This document shows positions 52,606-61,662 of a stretch of DNA of 64,000 nt, piece after piece (position 1 is the first letter of the stretch; every line of letters starts with the position of its first letter). The stretch covers positions 1 to 64,000 of the forward strand of contig JAWKUK010000017.1 in assembly GCA_041398605.1 (NCBI GenBank), in the 5' to 3' direction. The DNA is from JAWKUK01 sp041398605 (GTDB lineage Bacteria; Planctomycetota; UBA1135; GCA-002686595). The position numbers were made by a program, and so were the translations under genes. Below the pieces are notes generated by a model. The model had not been told where the DNA came from, did no database searches, and worked only from the letters and a program-made list of their open reading frames with translations.

Positions 52606-52634
52606 AAGGTACCTCTACTGCCGCCATGCGTCAA
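52606..52634 (-). promoter_or_regulatory. Candidate sigma-70-type promoter of the phase-variable gene
   Basis: On the minus strand TTGACG (52634-52629) and TACCTT (52611-52606) are 17 bases apart, and the ATG at 52598 follows seven bases later with GAAGGG before it. The -35 box is near-perfect, the -10 box weak. Because the ATG is so close, transcription could be nearly leaderless or start slightly upstream. Confidence 0.45.
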
Positions 52635-52720
52635 CCCGTCACAGGATATTCGCGGTGCGACACTACCAAGACGAGGCGCGAATCCCCGTGATCCTGGTCC
52701 TTGGGCATCGGGCATGGGGG

Positions 52721-53905
52721 TCACAGGCCGTAGCTCAGCGTGCTGATCGACAGCATGAATGCGTTGGTCGCGTTCCAGCGCGCGTTGCAGGGGCCGGGGA
52801 GCGGAGCGCGGTAGAGGGCTTGCAGCGGCAGCTCGAAGCCGAGGAGTTGCGTCGAATACGAGATCGGCACCGCCACGTTCTCGAACGTCACGCTCCCGCT
52901 CCCGTCCGAGCGCCCCACCCTGCGCGCCGTCGACGGGGTGATGCACAGCACCCCGTCCCCGCCACCGCCCTGCGGGCAGCAGCGACGGCACCGGCTGGCC
53001 CACCATCAGCAGCACCAACGAGTCCGGCGAGATCCCGTCGACCACCGCGCGGCGGACCTCCACCTCGTTGAAGCATCCGTGCAACCGCAGCCGTGCACCG
53101 GGCCCCGCCGCGTTGGGACACCCAAGGCCGGGCGCAGCGACCGCGCCACACGGACAATCCAGGGTCTCGGCGTCGTAGGGCGCGCACCCTGGGCGACCGA
53201 TCTCGCGGCAGGGCCCCGGGTCGGCGGCGTGTATTCGATGTAGGCCGCCGCGCCGGCAACCACTGCCCCGCGGAGAAGGCAAGGGCGCGCCAGCCGCGAT
53301 GCCGTGTCCGTCAAAGGACATGCCCTCGGCAAAGAGCCCCAGTCCGACACCAAACTGGAGCGGCGCCGTCAAGCCGACCCGCTGATCCCAGACCCCATCG
53401 CAGAGCTCGTAGAGCAGGATTGAGCCGCCCCCACCGGTCGAAGTATCGGGGGCCAGGGCTGGAACACGGTAGTTTGAACTCGTCACAGCGAGCGTCGGGG
53501 GGACCCATTGGAGTCGGACGCCGAAACCCGCCGACTGCAAGTTCGTCGCTTCGTTTGCCGTAGGGTGGATCTTGGAGTGCAGCTCCCAAGTCCCATTTGC
53601 GGCGCGTGCGTACACGTAGACAGCGCCGACTCTCCCGACGTCCCAATAGCACGAGATGAACAACCAATCCTCGTCAATCGCGACCGACTCACCGAAAGAA
53701 TGATCACCGGAGGGATCGACCGGACGTCGTAGAGTCTGTTCATACTGCCAAACTCCGTTGACACGACGGAACGTCGTCACGACGCCGCTCCCCAAGGTTC
53801 CATTCACTTCGGCATGAGGAGACGAGACAACGGCGTAATCGCCGCTGATCGCTACCCGGAACCCCCAGTTGAAGGACGGATAGTAGCCGAGGAGACCGAT
53901 GTCCC
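52721..53905 (-). pseudogene. Truncated and frameshifted second copy of the FG-GAP-like gene
   Basis: This copy matches the intact gene at 48120-49892 from DIGLLGYYPSFNWGF to the same C-terminus (FMLSISTLSYGL), but lacks the first 200 or so residues including the signal peptide. It also carries several small deletions in homopolymers (near 52964-52972, 53219, 53258 and 53282), so no single frame covers it. Each is one or two bases relative to the intact copy. It flanks the glycosidase-like gene on the other side. Upstream of 53905 the similarity stops abruptly. Confidence 0.88.
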
Positions 53906-53986
53906 TGGAGCGACTGCAGGCGGCCACGCCGAGGCCCGCGGCGCGACCGCCCTGCGGTCATCGTACGACTTGGTTCGAGGCCGGGC

Positions 53987-55441
53987 TCATTGCGGCCGGC
54001 GCACCAACGTGTAATAGGCGCGCGGGTGCAGGAGGCCGGTCCCGTCGGGCGACTTCACACCGGGCAGGTGCAGCTCGTGCACGTAGCCCTCACGCAGACC
54101 CTCCACGGCAAGCTCCACCGAGCGACCGTCCGCCGCCGGCGTCGCCGCCGTGATCACCGGCGTCGCCCGGTCCACCTCGGGGCTGCCGTAGTCCTCGTGC
54201 AAGAGGTACGTGTAACTCTCCATCGTGTAGGACGCGACGTCCGCGAGCGTCGCGGCGTCCGCCGCCGCCGTGAGCTCCAAACGGAAGCCCTCGGGCGTCG
54301 CGCGCATCCGCGCGACCTCGAACGGCGTCACGCCCGTCCACCGCAAGCGCGCGACGCCGTCCGTCGCCGCGCCACGCGAGCCCCAGCCGCGGTCGCTCAT
54401 GCCCGCGATCAGCGAGCCGTCCGGCCCGAACATCACGCGGATCACGCCGCTCGGCAGCCCCGAGCGGAACGGGAAACACGCGCCCTGCCACACGCCGTCG
54501 ATCTGCTCGAGGTCCACGCGCATCACGCTCGCGTCGTACTGGTCACCGACGAAGACCTGGCCCGCGAACGGGCCAAACTTGCCCTCGGAGAGGTCCCACG
54601 CAAAGCCCGACGGCGAGCGCCCCATCTTGTCGTAAGGGAACCACACCGCCGGCAGCCGGAACGACGGGATCGTCTTCGAGACCTCCGGCATCAACACGCG
54701 GTTCGGGACCGACTTGGTCTCGATCGGCGGGTAGGGCCAGCGCTCGTCCGGCGTCGAGAAGACGCCGTGCGGGTGCCCCTGGAACGAGCCCGGCTCCAGC
54801 AGCGACAGCTTCGACGCGCCGCACCACTCGCCCTGGTTGTCCGTGTAGAAGAGGTCGCCCCAGGGCGCTGTCGCGATGCCCGCCGGCGAGCGCAGGCCAC
54901 ACACGCGCGGGATCGTCGTGCCGTCCGCGTGGATCTCGAACGCGAACCCGCGCCACTTGGCGTGGCCAAAAGGCTCGTCGCCGAACGGCTTGTTCGTCGT
55001 GATCCAGAAGGTGCCGTCCGGCGCGAGCGCCGGCCCGAAGTTGTACTCGTGGTAGTTGCCGCTGATCGGCCACTCGTTGCTGACCGTCTCGAACTCGTCG
55101 AGGCGATCGTCGCCGTTCGTGTCACGCATCCGCACGAGCTCGCCGCGGCACGCCGCATAGAGCCAGCCCTCGTGCCACAAGAGGCCCAGCGGCTCCTGCA
55201 AGCCCTCGGTCGCCTTCGTGAACGTCACGTCCGTCGCCGCGCGATCCAACGCGCCATCGATCCACCAGACCTCGCCGCGGCGCGTCGAGGCCGCGATGCG
55301 GCCGTCCTTCACGGCGAGGCCGCCGACCTCCACCACCGCGTCCTCGGGCTGACGCAGGCGCTCGACGGTCCAGTACTCAGCCTCGCGCGGGGCCGCCGCG
55401 CCTTGCAACGCGAACGCACACACGATCGTTGTGATCACCAT
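53987..55441 (-). CDS. Sorbosone-dehydrogenase-like secreted beta-propeller protein
   Basis: A 484-residue exported protein with a short signal peptide (MVITTIVCAFALQGAAA). The propeller has motifs of the PQQ/sorbosone dehydrogenase and PVC membrane-bound dehydrogenase families: VGGLAVKDGRIAAST, EPLGLLWHEGWLYAACRGEL, RMRDTNGDDRLDEF, GPALAPDGTFWITTN, LRSPAGIATAPWGDLFYTDNQG and FGPDGSLIAGMSDRGWG. Substrate and cofactor are unproven. It is the last gene of the acs operon; its start overlaps the cytochrome stop by seven bases, so the two probably act together in electron transfer from a sugar or alcohol. Confidence 0.86.
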   Translation of the reverse strand: MVITTIVCAFALQGAAAPREAEYWTVERLRQPEDAVVEVGGLAVKDGRIAASTRRGEVWWIDGALDRAATDVTFTKATEGLQEPLGLLWHEGWLYAACRGELVRMRDTNGDDRLDEFETVSNEWPISGNYHEYNFGPALAPDGTFWITTNKPFGDEPFGHAKWRGFAFEIHADGTTIPRVCGLRSPAGIATAPWGDLFYTDNQGEWCGASKLSLLEPGSFQGHPHGVFSTPDERWPYPPIETKSVPNRVLMPEVSKTIPSFRLPAVWFPYDKMGRSPSGFAWDLSEGKFGPFAGQVFVGDQYDASVMRVDLEQIDGVWQGACFPFRSGLPSGVIRVMFGPDGSLIAGMSDRGWGSRGAATDGVARLRWTGVTPFEVARMRATPEGFRLELTAAADAATLADVASYTMESYTYLLHEDYGSPEVDRATPVITAATPAADGRSVELAVEGLREGYVHELHLPGVKSPDGTGLLHPRAYYTLVRRPQ

Positions 55442-58400
55442 TGGATGCTCCAGGAGACGTCGAAGAGCGCGCCCTCGAGCGCGCGGCCTTCAGGGGTGAG
55501 CTCGACGACGACGCGCAGCTCGTCGCCCTCTGCGCCGTGTACGAGGACAAAGCGCGGCGCGATGCCGGAGACACCCTCGGTCGACAGGCGATCGATGACG
55601 ATGGTGTGCGGGGTCGGGCCGGTGACGCGCCAAGTGTATTCACCGAGCGGCTCGATCGACGCGCCGACCGCCAGACGCACGGCGAGCCCCTCGGGCAGCT
55701 TGCCGAGCGTGACGAAGGCGACGTGGCGCCCCGCGCTCGGCGCGCCGCCCGCGCTGTCTTCGCGCGGTCGGAACGACTCCTTGACCTCGCCTTCGCCCAG
55801 GTCGTAGGTCACGACCAGCGGGTGCTGCGCGCTGAACAGGATGTCGTCGTCGGTCGGCACGTAGCGGCGCTGCCGCGGCGTCCCGGCGGCGGGCCAAGCG
55901 CCAGCGGCGCCCGCGTCGAGCGAGATGCTGGGCCCCGGCGGCAACACGAGCACCGAGCTCGACGGCGGCGACTCCAGCGCGCCCGCGCGACCCTCCCACG
56001 TGCCGCGCACGTTCATGAAGCGCCCGCGCCAGAGCTTCGCGAGCCGGCCGTGCTCCAGGTCCCAGGCGAAGTGCACGCCCGCGGGCGTCCCGATGCACAG
56101 GACCCGCGGCGAGACATCGCGCATGAACACGCCGACCATGCGGACGGCGTCGTACGCCTCCAGCTCATAGGCGGCCTCGCTCGTGCGGATCCCCGGCGGC
56201 GGGGCCATGTTGTCCTCCTGGGCGAGGAACGCCCAGAGCGCCGCGACCTGCTGCTCGGGGTCACCGTCGAACACGTCGTGCACCGGGCTCTTGCCGTCGA
56301 CGAAGACCGCCGTCATGCGCGTGTTCATGTTGACCGAGGTCGGGTCGATGAGCAGGTCGCGGAACCACGGCCAGCGGACGCGCGTGTGCATCTTGCCGAG
56401 GTCCACCGCGCGCACGCCGAGCGACGGCGTGCCGAGGAAGTCGTGGCACTGGACGCAGCCGAGGCCGTCCTGGATGCCAGCGAGGCGCCGGCCGACCTGC
56501 ACCGCGTTCGCCGGGAGCGCCGCGGGCGCTTCAGGCTCGACGGGCCCTGCGGCGCTCGCGCCCCCTGCGACGGCGCCACGATCTGCCGCGGCGAAGTCCG
56601 GCACGAGGCCGCCGACGTTCGCCAGGCCGAACTTCGGCATGCGCGTCGTCGTGTACGGGCGCGCGCGTTCGTCGCCCGCGAGCGCGCGCGCCAACGCGCC
56701 GTCGTTCAGCTTGCGGCCGATCCGCGTCAGGTGCGGCGGGTAGCGGCCTTCGTCGCCGAGCTCCGCGCTCGCATCGCCCTGGAAGTAGCCCTTGCGCTCG
56801 GGGTGCACGCCGCCGACGTCATCGCGGCGGTGACAGAGCAGGCACGAGCGCTGCTCCAGGACGTGCTCGACGCGCGCCGCGGGCGAGGCCTCGAGGCCCG
56901 CGACCCACGCGGCGAAGCCGGCGGGCGCGAGCACGCCCTCGGCTTCCAGCTTGGCCGCAGACTTGGAACCAGACTTCGACCCTGGCTTCGATCCTGGCGC
57001 CCCGAGGTCGAAGAGCGCCGCGAGCGCGCCCTCGGGCAGCGCGTAGCGGGCGTTGTCACCCGTCACACACTTCGGCGTCGCGGCGCGCTTCGCGCGCGCC
57101 ACCATCCCGAACTCGACGTCCGTGTGGCACTGCGCGCAGCCGTACGAGACAAACGCCGCCAACCCGCGGTCCGCGTCGCCGATCGCGTTGGCGTTCACGA
57201 GGTCCGCGCGCCGGCCCGCGGCGTCGAGCCCGGGGTACTCGACCGCCCAGTGCGTGAAGCGATCGGCAGGCACGGGCCCGCGCTCGCCGCCCGGGGCCTC
57301 CCACTCGAGGGTCAGGTCCTCGCCGCCGGCGTTCTCGAACATCACGAGCGCGAACGTGTGCGCGCCCTCGGTCAGCGTCACCTTCGCGGACTTCGTCGAC
57401 GGCGCGTGGACGCCGCCGTTGTCGATGATGCGCGCGCCGTCGAGGTCGAGCCACGAGCCGTCGTCCGACATGACGTGGAACGTGTACTCGCCCGCGACCG
57501 GCGCCGTCAGGATCCCGTCGTAGCGCAGCGCAAAGCGGTCGTCCGCGGGTTTGTGCGCGATGTCCACGCCCGCGACGACCCGCGTCGTCGACGTGGCCGC
57601 CTCGGGCAGGTCCGCGGGCGTCGCGGCGCTGTTGCCGCGCGCGTGCGTCTCGGCGGTCAACAAGAGGCCCGGCGCTTCGACGAAGCGGCCCGCCGCCCCC
57701 ATCACCGCGTCACGCAAGAGGTACGCCGCGACCGCGCGCGCGTCGGCGAGGCCGAGCGCCATGTCCGGCATGTGCCCCGACGGGCGTACGGCCAGCGGGT
57801 CCGCGAGGAACGCGGCGAGGGACTCGCGCGAGAACTTCGCGGCGAGGTCGGCCGGGATCGGCTGAACGCCCGGCGCGAGCGTGCCGGGCGGGACGAACGG
57901 GGCCGCTTGCTCTGCAGCGCCACCGGCGGCCTGAGCGGCCCCAGCGGCGTCGCCGTCAGCGGCGTCGCCGTCAGCGGCGTCACCGTCAGCAGCGGCATCG
58001 TCAGCGGCGACGTCGGCGGCCTCATCGAAGCGGTTCCAGTCCGCGAGCGTCCACGCGAGGTCGTCCGCCGGCTCCTCGGGGACGTGGCACGCGACACAGC
58101 CGACGCTGTGGAAGAGCGCGCGCCCGCGCTCGAGCTCGGCCGCGGACGACGTCGACGGCGCGCCGTTCGGCGCCGCGCCGCGGAACAGGAACGCCGCGAG
58201 GTCCGCGGCCACGGCCGCGCGCTGGCCCGGCGGCAGCGCCGCGAGCTCGTGCGGGTGCGTCGTGTGCGGGCGCGTGCCGCGCGGGTCCGCCAGGAACGCC
58301 TCGGCCCACGCGCGGTTCACGCGCTCGCCGACCGGCGTGTCCCCCGCGAGGCGCGGCGGCTGGCGCTCGTCGAGCAGCGCGCGCTGCGCCTCCGTCGCGC

Positions 58401-58548
58401 CGCCGTGGCACGCAAAGCAGCCATAGGCCGCCAGCGTCGACGCTTGTTCGGCCTGTCCGTCGAGCGCGAGCTCGCCGCCCCAGGCCGACGCAGCGAGCGC
58501 GAACCAAAACGCGCCCAACCAAACCCCAACCGCACCGCGTCGCTTCAT
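55435..58548 (-). CDS. Secreted pentahaem c-type cytochrome with an internal PA14 domain
   Basis: A 1037-residue exported protein with a signal peptide (WLGAFWFALAASAWGG). Five CxxCH haem motifs are visible: CFACH (near residue 44), CVACH (near 152), CAQCH (near 477), CLLCH (near 575) and CVQCH (near 702). A PA14-like domain sits between the second and third (FALRYDGILTAPVAGEYTFH through DDGSWLDLDGARIIDNGG), residues about 340-430, and could bind carbohydrate. A DGDAA repeat in the first third is encoded by a 15-bp array. The start overlaps the acs stop (ATGA). Likely role: periplasmic electron transfer tied to a surface sugar substrate; inference. Confidence 0.9.
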   Translation of the reverse strand: MKRRGAVGVWLGAFWFALAASAWGGELALDGQAEQASTLAAYGCFACHGGATEAQRALLDERQPPRLAGDTPVGERVNRAWAEAFLADPRGTRPHTTHPHELAALPPGQRAAVAADLAAFLFRGAAPNGAPSTSSAAELERGRALFHSVGCVACHVPEEPADDLAWTLADWNRFDEAADVAADDAAADGDAADGDAADGDAAGAAQAAGGAAEQAAPFVPPGTLAPGVQPIPADLAAKFSRESLAAFLADPLAVRPSGHMPDMALGLADARAVAAYLLRDAVMGAAGRFVEAPGLLLTAETHARGNSAATPADLPEAATSTTRVVAGVDIAHKPADDRFALRYDGILTAPVAGEYTFHVMSDDGSWLDLDGARIIDNGGVHAPSTKSAKVTLTEGAHTFALVMFENAGGEDLTLEWEAPGGERGPVPADRFTHWAVEYPGLDAAGRRADLVNANAIGDADRGLAAFVSYGCAQCHTDVEFGMVARAKRAATPKCVTGDNARYALPEGALAALFDLGAPGSKPGSKSGSKSAAKLEAEGVLAPAGFAAWVAGLEASPAARVEHVLEQRSCLLCHRRDDVGGVHPERKGYFQGDASAELGDEGRYPPHLTRIGRKLNDGALARALAGDERARPYTTTRMPKFGLANVGGLVPDFAAADRGAVAGGASAAGPVEPEAPAALPANAVQVGRRLAGIQDGLGCVQCHDFLGTPSLGVRAVDLGKMHTRVRWPWFRDLLIDPTSVNMNTRMTAVFVDGKSPVHDVFDGDPEQQVAALWAFLAQEDNMAPPPGIRTSEAAYELEAYDAVRMVGVFMRDVSPRVLCIGTPAGVHFAWDLEHGRLAKLWRGRFMNVRGTWEGRAGALESPPSSSVLVLPPGPSISLDAGAAGAWPAAGTPRQRRYVPTDDDILFSAQHPLVVTYDLGEGEVKESFRPREDSAGGAPSAGRHVAFVTLGKLPEGLAVRLAVGASIEPLGEYTWRVTGPTPHTIVIDRLSTEGVSGIAPRFVLVHGAEGDELRVVVELTPEGRALEGALFDVSWSIQW
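57946..58005. repeat. 15-bp coding repeat, four copies
   Basis: The unit GGCGTCGCCGTCAGC begins at 57946, 57961 and 57976, with a weaker copy at 57991. It encodes Asp-Gly-Asp-Ala-Ala repeats in the cytochrome and is in frame. Confidence 0.88.
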
Positions 58549-60494
58549 CGTTTTGCCCCCAGCTCGTCGAGGATCGTGATGTCCTCGAGCGTCGACATAT
58601 CCTGTTTGAGCTCGCGGCCCGCTGCGATGTCACGCAAGAGGCGCCGCATGATCTTGCCGCTGCGCGTCTTCGGCAGCCGCGACGTCAAGCGCACCTCCGC
58701 CGGCCGCGCGAGCTTCCCGATCTCCTTCGCGACGTGCTCCTTCAGCTCGTGCGCGAGGTCCGGGCCGTGCACCGCGTGCGACCCGACGATGACAAACGCG
58801 CAGATCGCTTCGCCGGTCAGGTCGTCCGGGCGCGCGACGACCGCGGCCTCGACGACGGCGGGGTGGCTCACGAGCGCGCTCTCGATCTCCATCGTCGAGA
58901 GGCGGTGCCCCGAGACGTTCAACACGTCGTCGATGCGGCCCATGATCCAGAAGTTGCCGTCCGCGTCCTTGCGCGCGCCGTCGCCGGGCAAGTAGTAGCG
59001 GCCCTCCCAATGCGACCAATACGTGTCACGGTAGCGCTGCTCGTCGCCCCAAATGCCGCGCAGCATGCTCGGCCACGGGCGGCGGATCGCCAAGAGGCCG
59101 CCCTCGTCGACCCCGACCTCGTCGCCGGCCTCGTCGAGGACCGCCGCGTCGACGCCGAAGAACGGCGTCGTGCACGAACCGGGGCGCGTCGTGGTCACGC
59201 CCGGCAGCGGCGACAGCATGATCGAGCCGGTCTCCGTCTGCCACCACGTGTCGACGATCGGGCAGCGCTCCTTGCCGATCATCTGGTGGTACCAGATCCA
59301 GGCCTCAGGGTTGATCGGCTCGCCGACCGTGCCGAGGAGGCGCAGCTTCGAGAGGTCGTGCGGCGTGACGTGCTCGTCGCCCCACTTCATGAAGGCGCGG
59401 ATCGCCGTCGGGGCCGTGTAGAAGATCGTGACGCCGTGCTTGGCGCACAGCTCCCAGAAGCGGCCGGGGTGCGGCGTGTCGGGGGCGCCCTCGTACATGA
59501 CGAGCGTCGCGCCATTCGCGAGCGGGCCATAGACGATGTAGCTGTGCCCGGTGACCCAGCCGACGTCGGCGGTGCACCAGTACACATCGTCCTCGCGCAG
59601 GTCGAAGACGTAGCGCGTCGAGAGGTACGCGCCGACGAGGTACCCCGCCGTCGAGTGCATGATGCCCTTCGGCTTGCCCGTCGAGCCGGACGTGTAGAGG
59701 AGGAACAAGAGGTCCTCGCTCTCCATGTGCGCCGGCGCGCAGGCGTCGGCGACGTGCTGGGCCTCTTCGTGCCACCACACGTCCCGGGCGCCGTCCCACG
59801 CGACGTCGTTGCCGGCGCGGCGCACGACGAGCACGGTGTGGACTTGGGCCTGGCCGGCGAGGGCCTCGTCGACCGCGGGCTTCAGCGGCAGGACCTTCCC
59901 GCGGCGATAGCCGCCGTCCGCGGTGATCACCGCGACGCAGCCGCCGTCCTCGATCCGGTCGCGCAGCGCCGTGGCGCTGAAGCCGCCGAACACGACCGAG
60001 TGCACGGCGCCGACGCGGGCGCACGCGAGCATCGCGATCGCGGCCTCCGGGATCATCGGCATGTAGATCGCGACGCGGTCGCCGCGCCGCACCCCGCGGC
60101 GCGTGAGCACGTTGGCGAAGCGACATACCTCGGCATGCAGCTCAGCGTAGGTGAGGGTGCGGGAGTCACCGGGCTCACCCTCGAACACGATCGCCGGCTT
60201 CGAGGCCCGGTCCGTGTCGAGGTGCTGGTCGAGGCAGACGTGGCTGGCGTTGAGCCGCCCGCCGTCGAACCAGCGGGCAAAAGGGCGCTGGCTCCAGTCG
60301 ACGACCTGCTCGAACGGCTTCAGCCAGGGCAGCTCGCGGGCGATCCGGCCCCAGAATTCATCGGGTTCGTCCAGGGACTGGCGGTACATCCGCTGGTAGT
60401 CGTCGGCGCTGCCTAGGCGCGCGTCGCGCTGGAAGGCCTGGGGCGGCGGGAACCTGCGCTCTTCGTGGAGGACGTGCTCGATGTGCTCGCTCAT
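58545..60494 (-). CDS. acs: Acetyl-CoA synthetase
   Basis: A 649-residue AMP-forming acetate-CoA ligase of normal family length, which activates acetate in two steps via acetyl-AMP. Signatures are LLYTSGSTGKPKGIMHS (P-loop), VFGGFSATALRDRI, TADVGWVTGHSYIVYGPLANG, DTWWQTETGSIM, YLPGDGARKDADGNFWIMGRIDDV and SRLPKTRSGKIMRRLLRD, whose Lys is the usual acetylation site. The ATG at 60494 begins MSEHIEHVLHEERRF. It is the first gene of an overlapping operon with the pentahaem cytochrome and the sugar-dehydrogenase-like protein, an uncommon pairing. Confidence 0.96.
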   Translation of the reverse strand: MSEHIEHVLHEERRFPPPQAFQRDARLGSADDYQRMYRQSLDEPDEFWGRIARELPWLKPFEQVVDWSQRPFARWFDGGRLNASHVCLDQHLDTDRASKPAIVFEGEPGDSRTLTYAELHAEVCRFANVLTRRGVRRGDRVAIYMPMIPEAAIAMLACARVGAVHSVVFGGFSATALRDRIEDGGCVAVITADGGYRRGKVLPLKPAVDEALAGQAQVHTVLVVRRAGNDVAWDGARDVWWHEEAQHVADACAPAHMESEDLLFLLYTSGSTGKPKGIMHSTAGYLVGAYLSTRYVFDLREDDVYWCTADVGWVTGHSYIVYGPLANGATLVMYEGAPDTPHPGRFWELCAKHGVTIFYTAPTAIRAFMKWGDEHVTPHDLSKLRLLGTVGEPINPEAWIWYHQMIGKERCPIVDTWWQTETGSIMLSPLPGVTTTRPGSCTTPFFGVDAAVLDEAGDEVGVDEGGLLAIRRPWPSMLRGIWGDEQRYRDTYWSHWEGRYYLPGDGARKDADGNFWIMGRIDDVLNVSGHRLSTMEIESALVSHPAVVEAAVVARPDDLTGEAICAFVIVGSHAVHGPDLAHELKEHVAKEIGKLARPAEVRLTSRLPKTRSGKIMRRLLRDIAAGRELKQDMSTLEDITILDELGAKR

Positions 60495-60670
60495 CGGGTG
60501 CTGGGGGGCAGCGTTGGTCGAGGGGCCGGGGCGGGCCCGGGGGGGGTCTCGGGGGCGGGCCAAGGGCCCACCTCGGAGTCTAAGGCCTCGGTAACGACGC
60601 TGCGAAGTTCTCACCGTGGCGCGCACCACGCCCTGACGCAGGGGGCCGAGGCGCGTATCCTGAGCGGCGT

Positions 60671-61540
60671 ATGTCGCAGCGCATCGAAAGTCAGAAGCAG
60701 GACCGCGAGCGGGACCCGGCGGCCAGCCGCGCCGCGACGGGGTACCTGCACGGGTTCACCGCCGAAGAGCAGGAACGCCTCCGCGGGCAGGCCCGCATCA
60801 TCGAGCACCGGATCCACGGGGACCTGCCCTTCGGGCGCTCCCGGCGGCTCCTCGAGCCCGGATGCGGGGTCGGCGCGCAGACTGAGACCCTCCTGCGGTA
60901 TTTCCCGGACCTGCACGTCACGGGCGTGGACGCCTCGGTGCCGAACCTCGAGGCGGCGCGCGCGAAGCTCGCCTCTCAGCCCTGGCTGGCCGGGCGCTTC
61001 GACTACGTGCACGGGGACGCCTCGGAGCTGCCGTTCCCGATGGAGTCCTTCGACGGCGCCTTCATCTGCTGGCTCCTGGAGCACGTGAGCGACCCGGCCC
61101 TCGTCCTGAGCGAGGTCCGCCGCTGCCTCCGCCCGGGCTCGCCCGTCGTCGTCAACGAGGTGCAGAACGCGAGCTTCTTCCTGTCGCCGTACTCGCCCCA
61201 CACCCTCAGCTACTGGGCCGCCTTCAACGACCTGCAATGGGAGCTCGGCGGCGACCCGTTTGTCGGCGCCAAGCTCGGGAACCTCCTGCTGCGCGTCGGG
61301 TACCGCGACGTCCAGACGATCATCAAGACGATCCACCTCGACAGCCGGCGGCCCGGGGAACGGGCCGAGTTCCTCGAGTTCTGGTCGAACCTCTTGCTCT
61401 CCGGATGCCAGAGCCTCCTGGACGCGGGCCGGACCACGCCCGAGGCCGTCGAGGGCATGAAAAAGGAGCTGCGCGCGGTGGGCCGCGACCCCGACGCCGT
61501 CTTCTTTTACAGCTTCATCCAAGCCCGCGCGGTGGTTTGA
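60671..61540 (+). CDS. Class I SAM-dependent methyltransferase
   Basis: A 289-residue protein. The SAM-binding fold is clear: RRLLEPGCGVGAQTETLLRYFP (motif I, residues 58-80), VTGVDASVPNLEAARAKL, YVHGDASELPFPMESFDGAFICWLLEHV and LRPGSPVVVNEV. The C-terminal part is helical (FLEFWSNLLLSGCQSLLDAG) and probably binds the acceptor, which is unknown. No signal peptide. It is divergent from acs with a 176-base spacer, and seems to be a single gene. Confidence 0.9.
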   Translation: MSQRIESQKQDRERDPAASRAATGYLHGFTAEEQERLRGQARIIEHRIHGDLPFGRSRRLLEPGCGVGAQTETLLRYFPDLHVTGVDASVPNLEAARAKLASQPWLAGRFDYVHGDASELPFPMESFDGAFICWLLEHVSDPALVLSEVRRCLRPGSPVVVNEVQNASFFLSPYSPHTLSYWAAFNDLQWELGGDPFVGAKLGNLLLRVGYRDVQTIIKTIHLDSRRPGERAEFLEFWSNLLLSGCQSLLDAGRTTPEAVEGMKKELRAVGRDPDAVFFYSFIQARAVV

Positions 61541-61662
61541 CGAGGCGCCTCGGCCGCAAGAATCGCATGGTGAGTGCCACCACCCGAGGTCGTACGAGGT
61601 TCGTACTTTGCCCCTGGGACGCGCGACGTTAGACGCCTGCCCCGCTCCCCCACGACACGCTC

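Noticed and set aside
55441..58995. A plus-strand open frame of 1184 residues opposite the pentahaem cytochrome
   Set aside because: The five haem motifs and PA14 domain are on the minus strand; the other frame is low-complexity.
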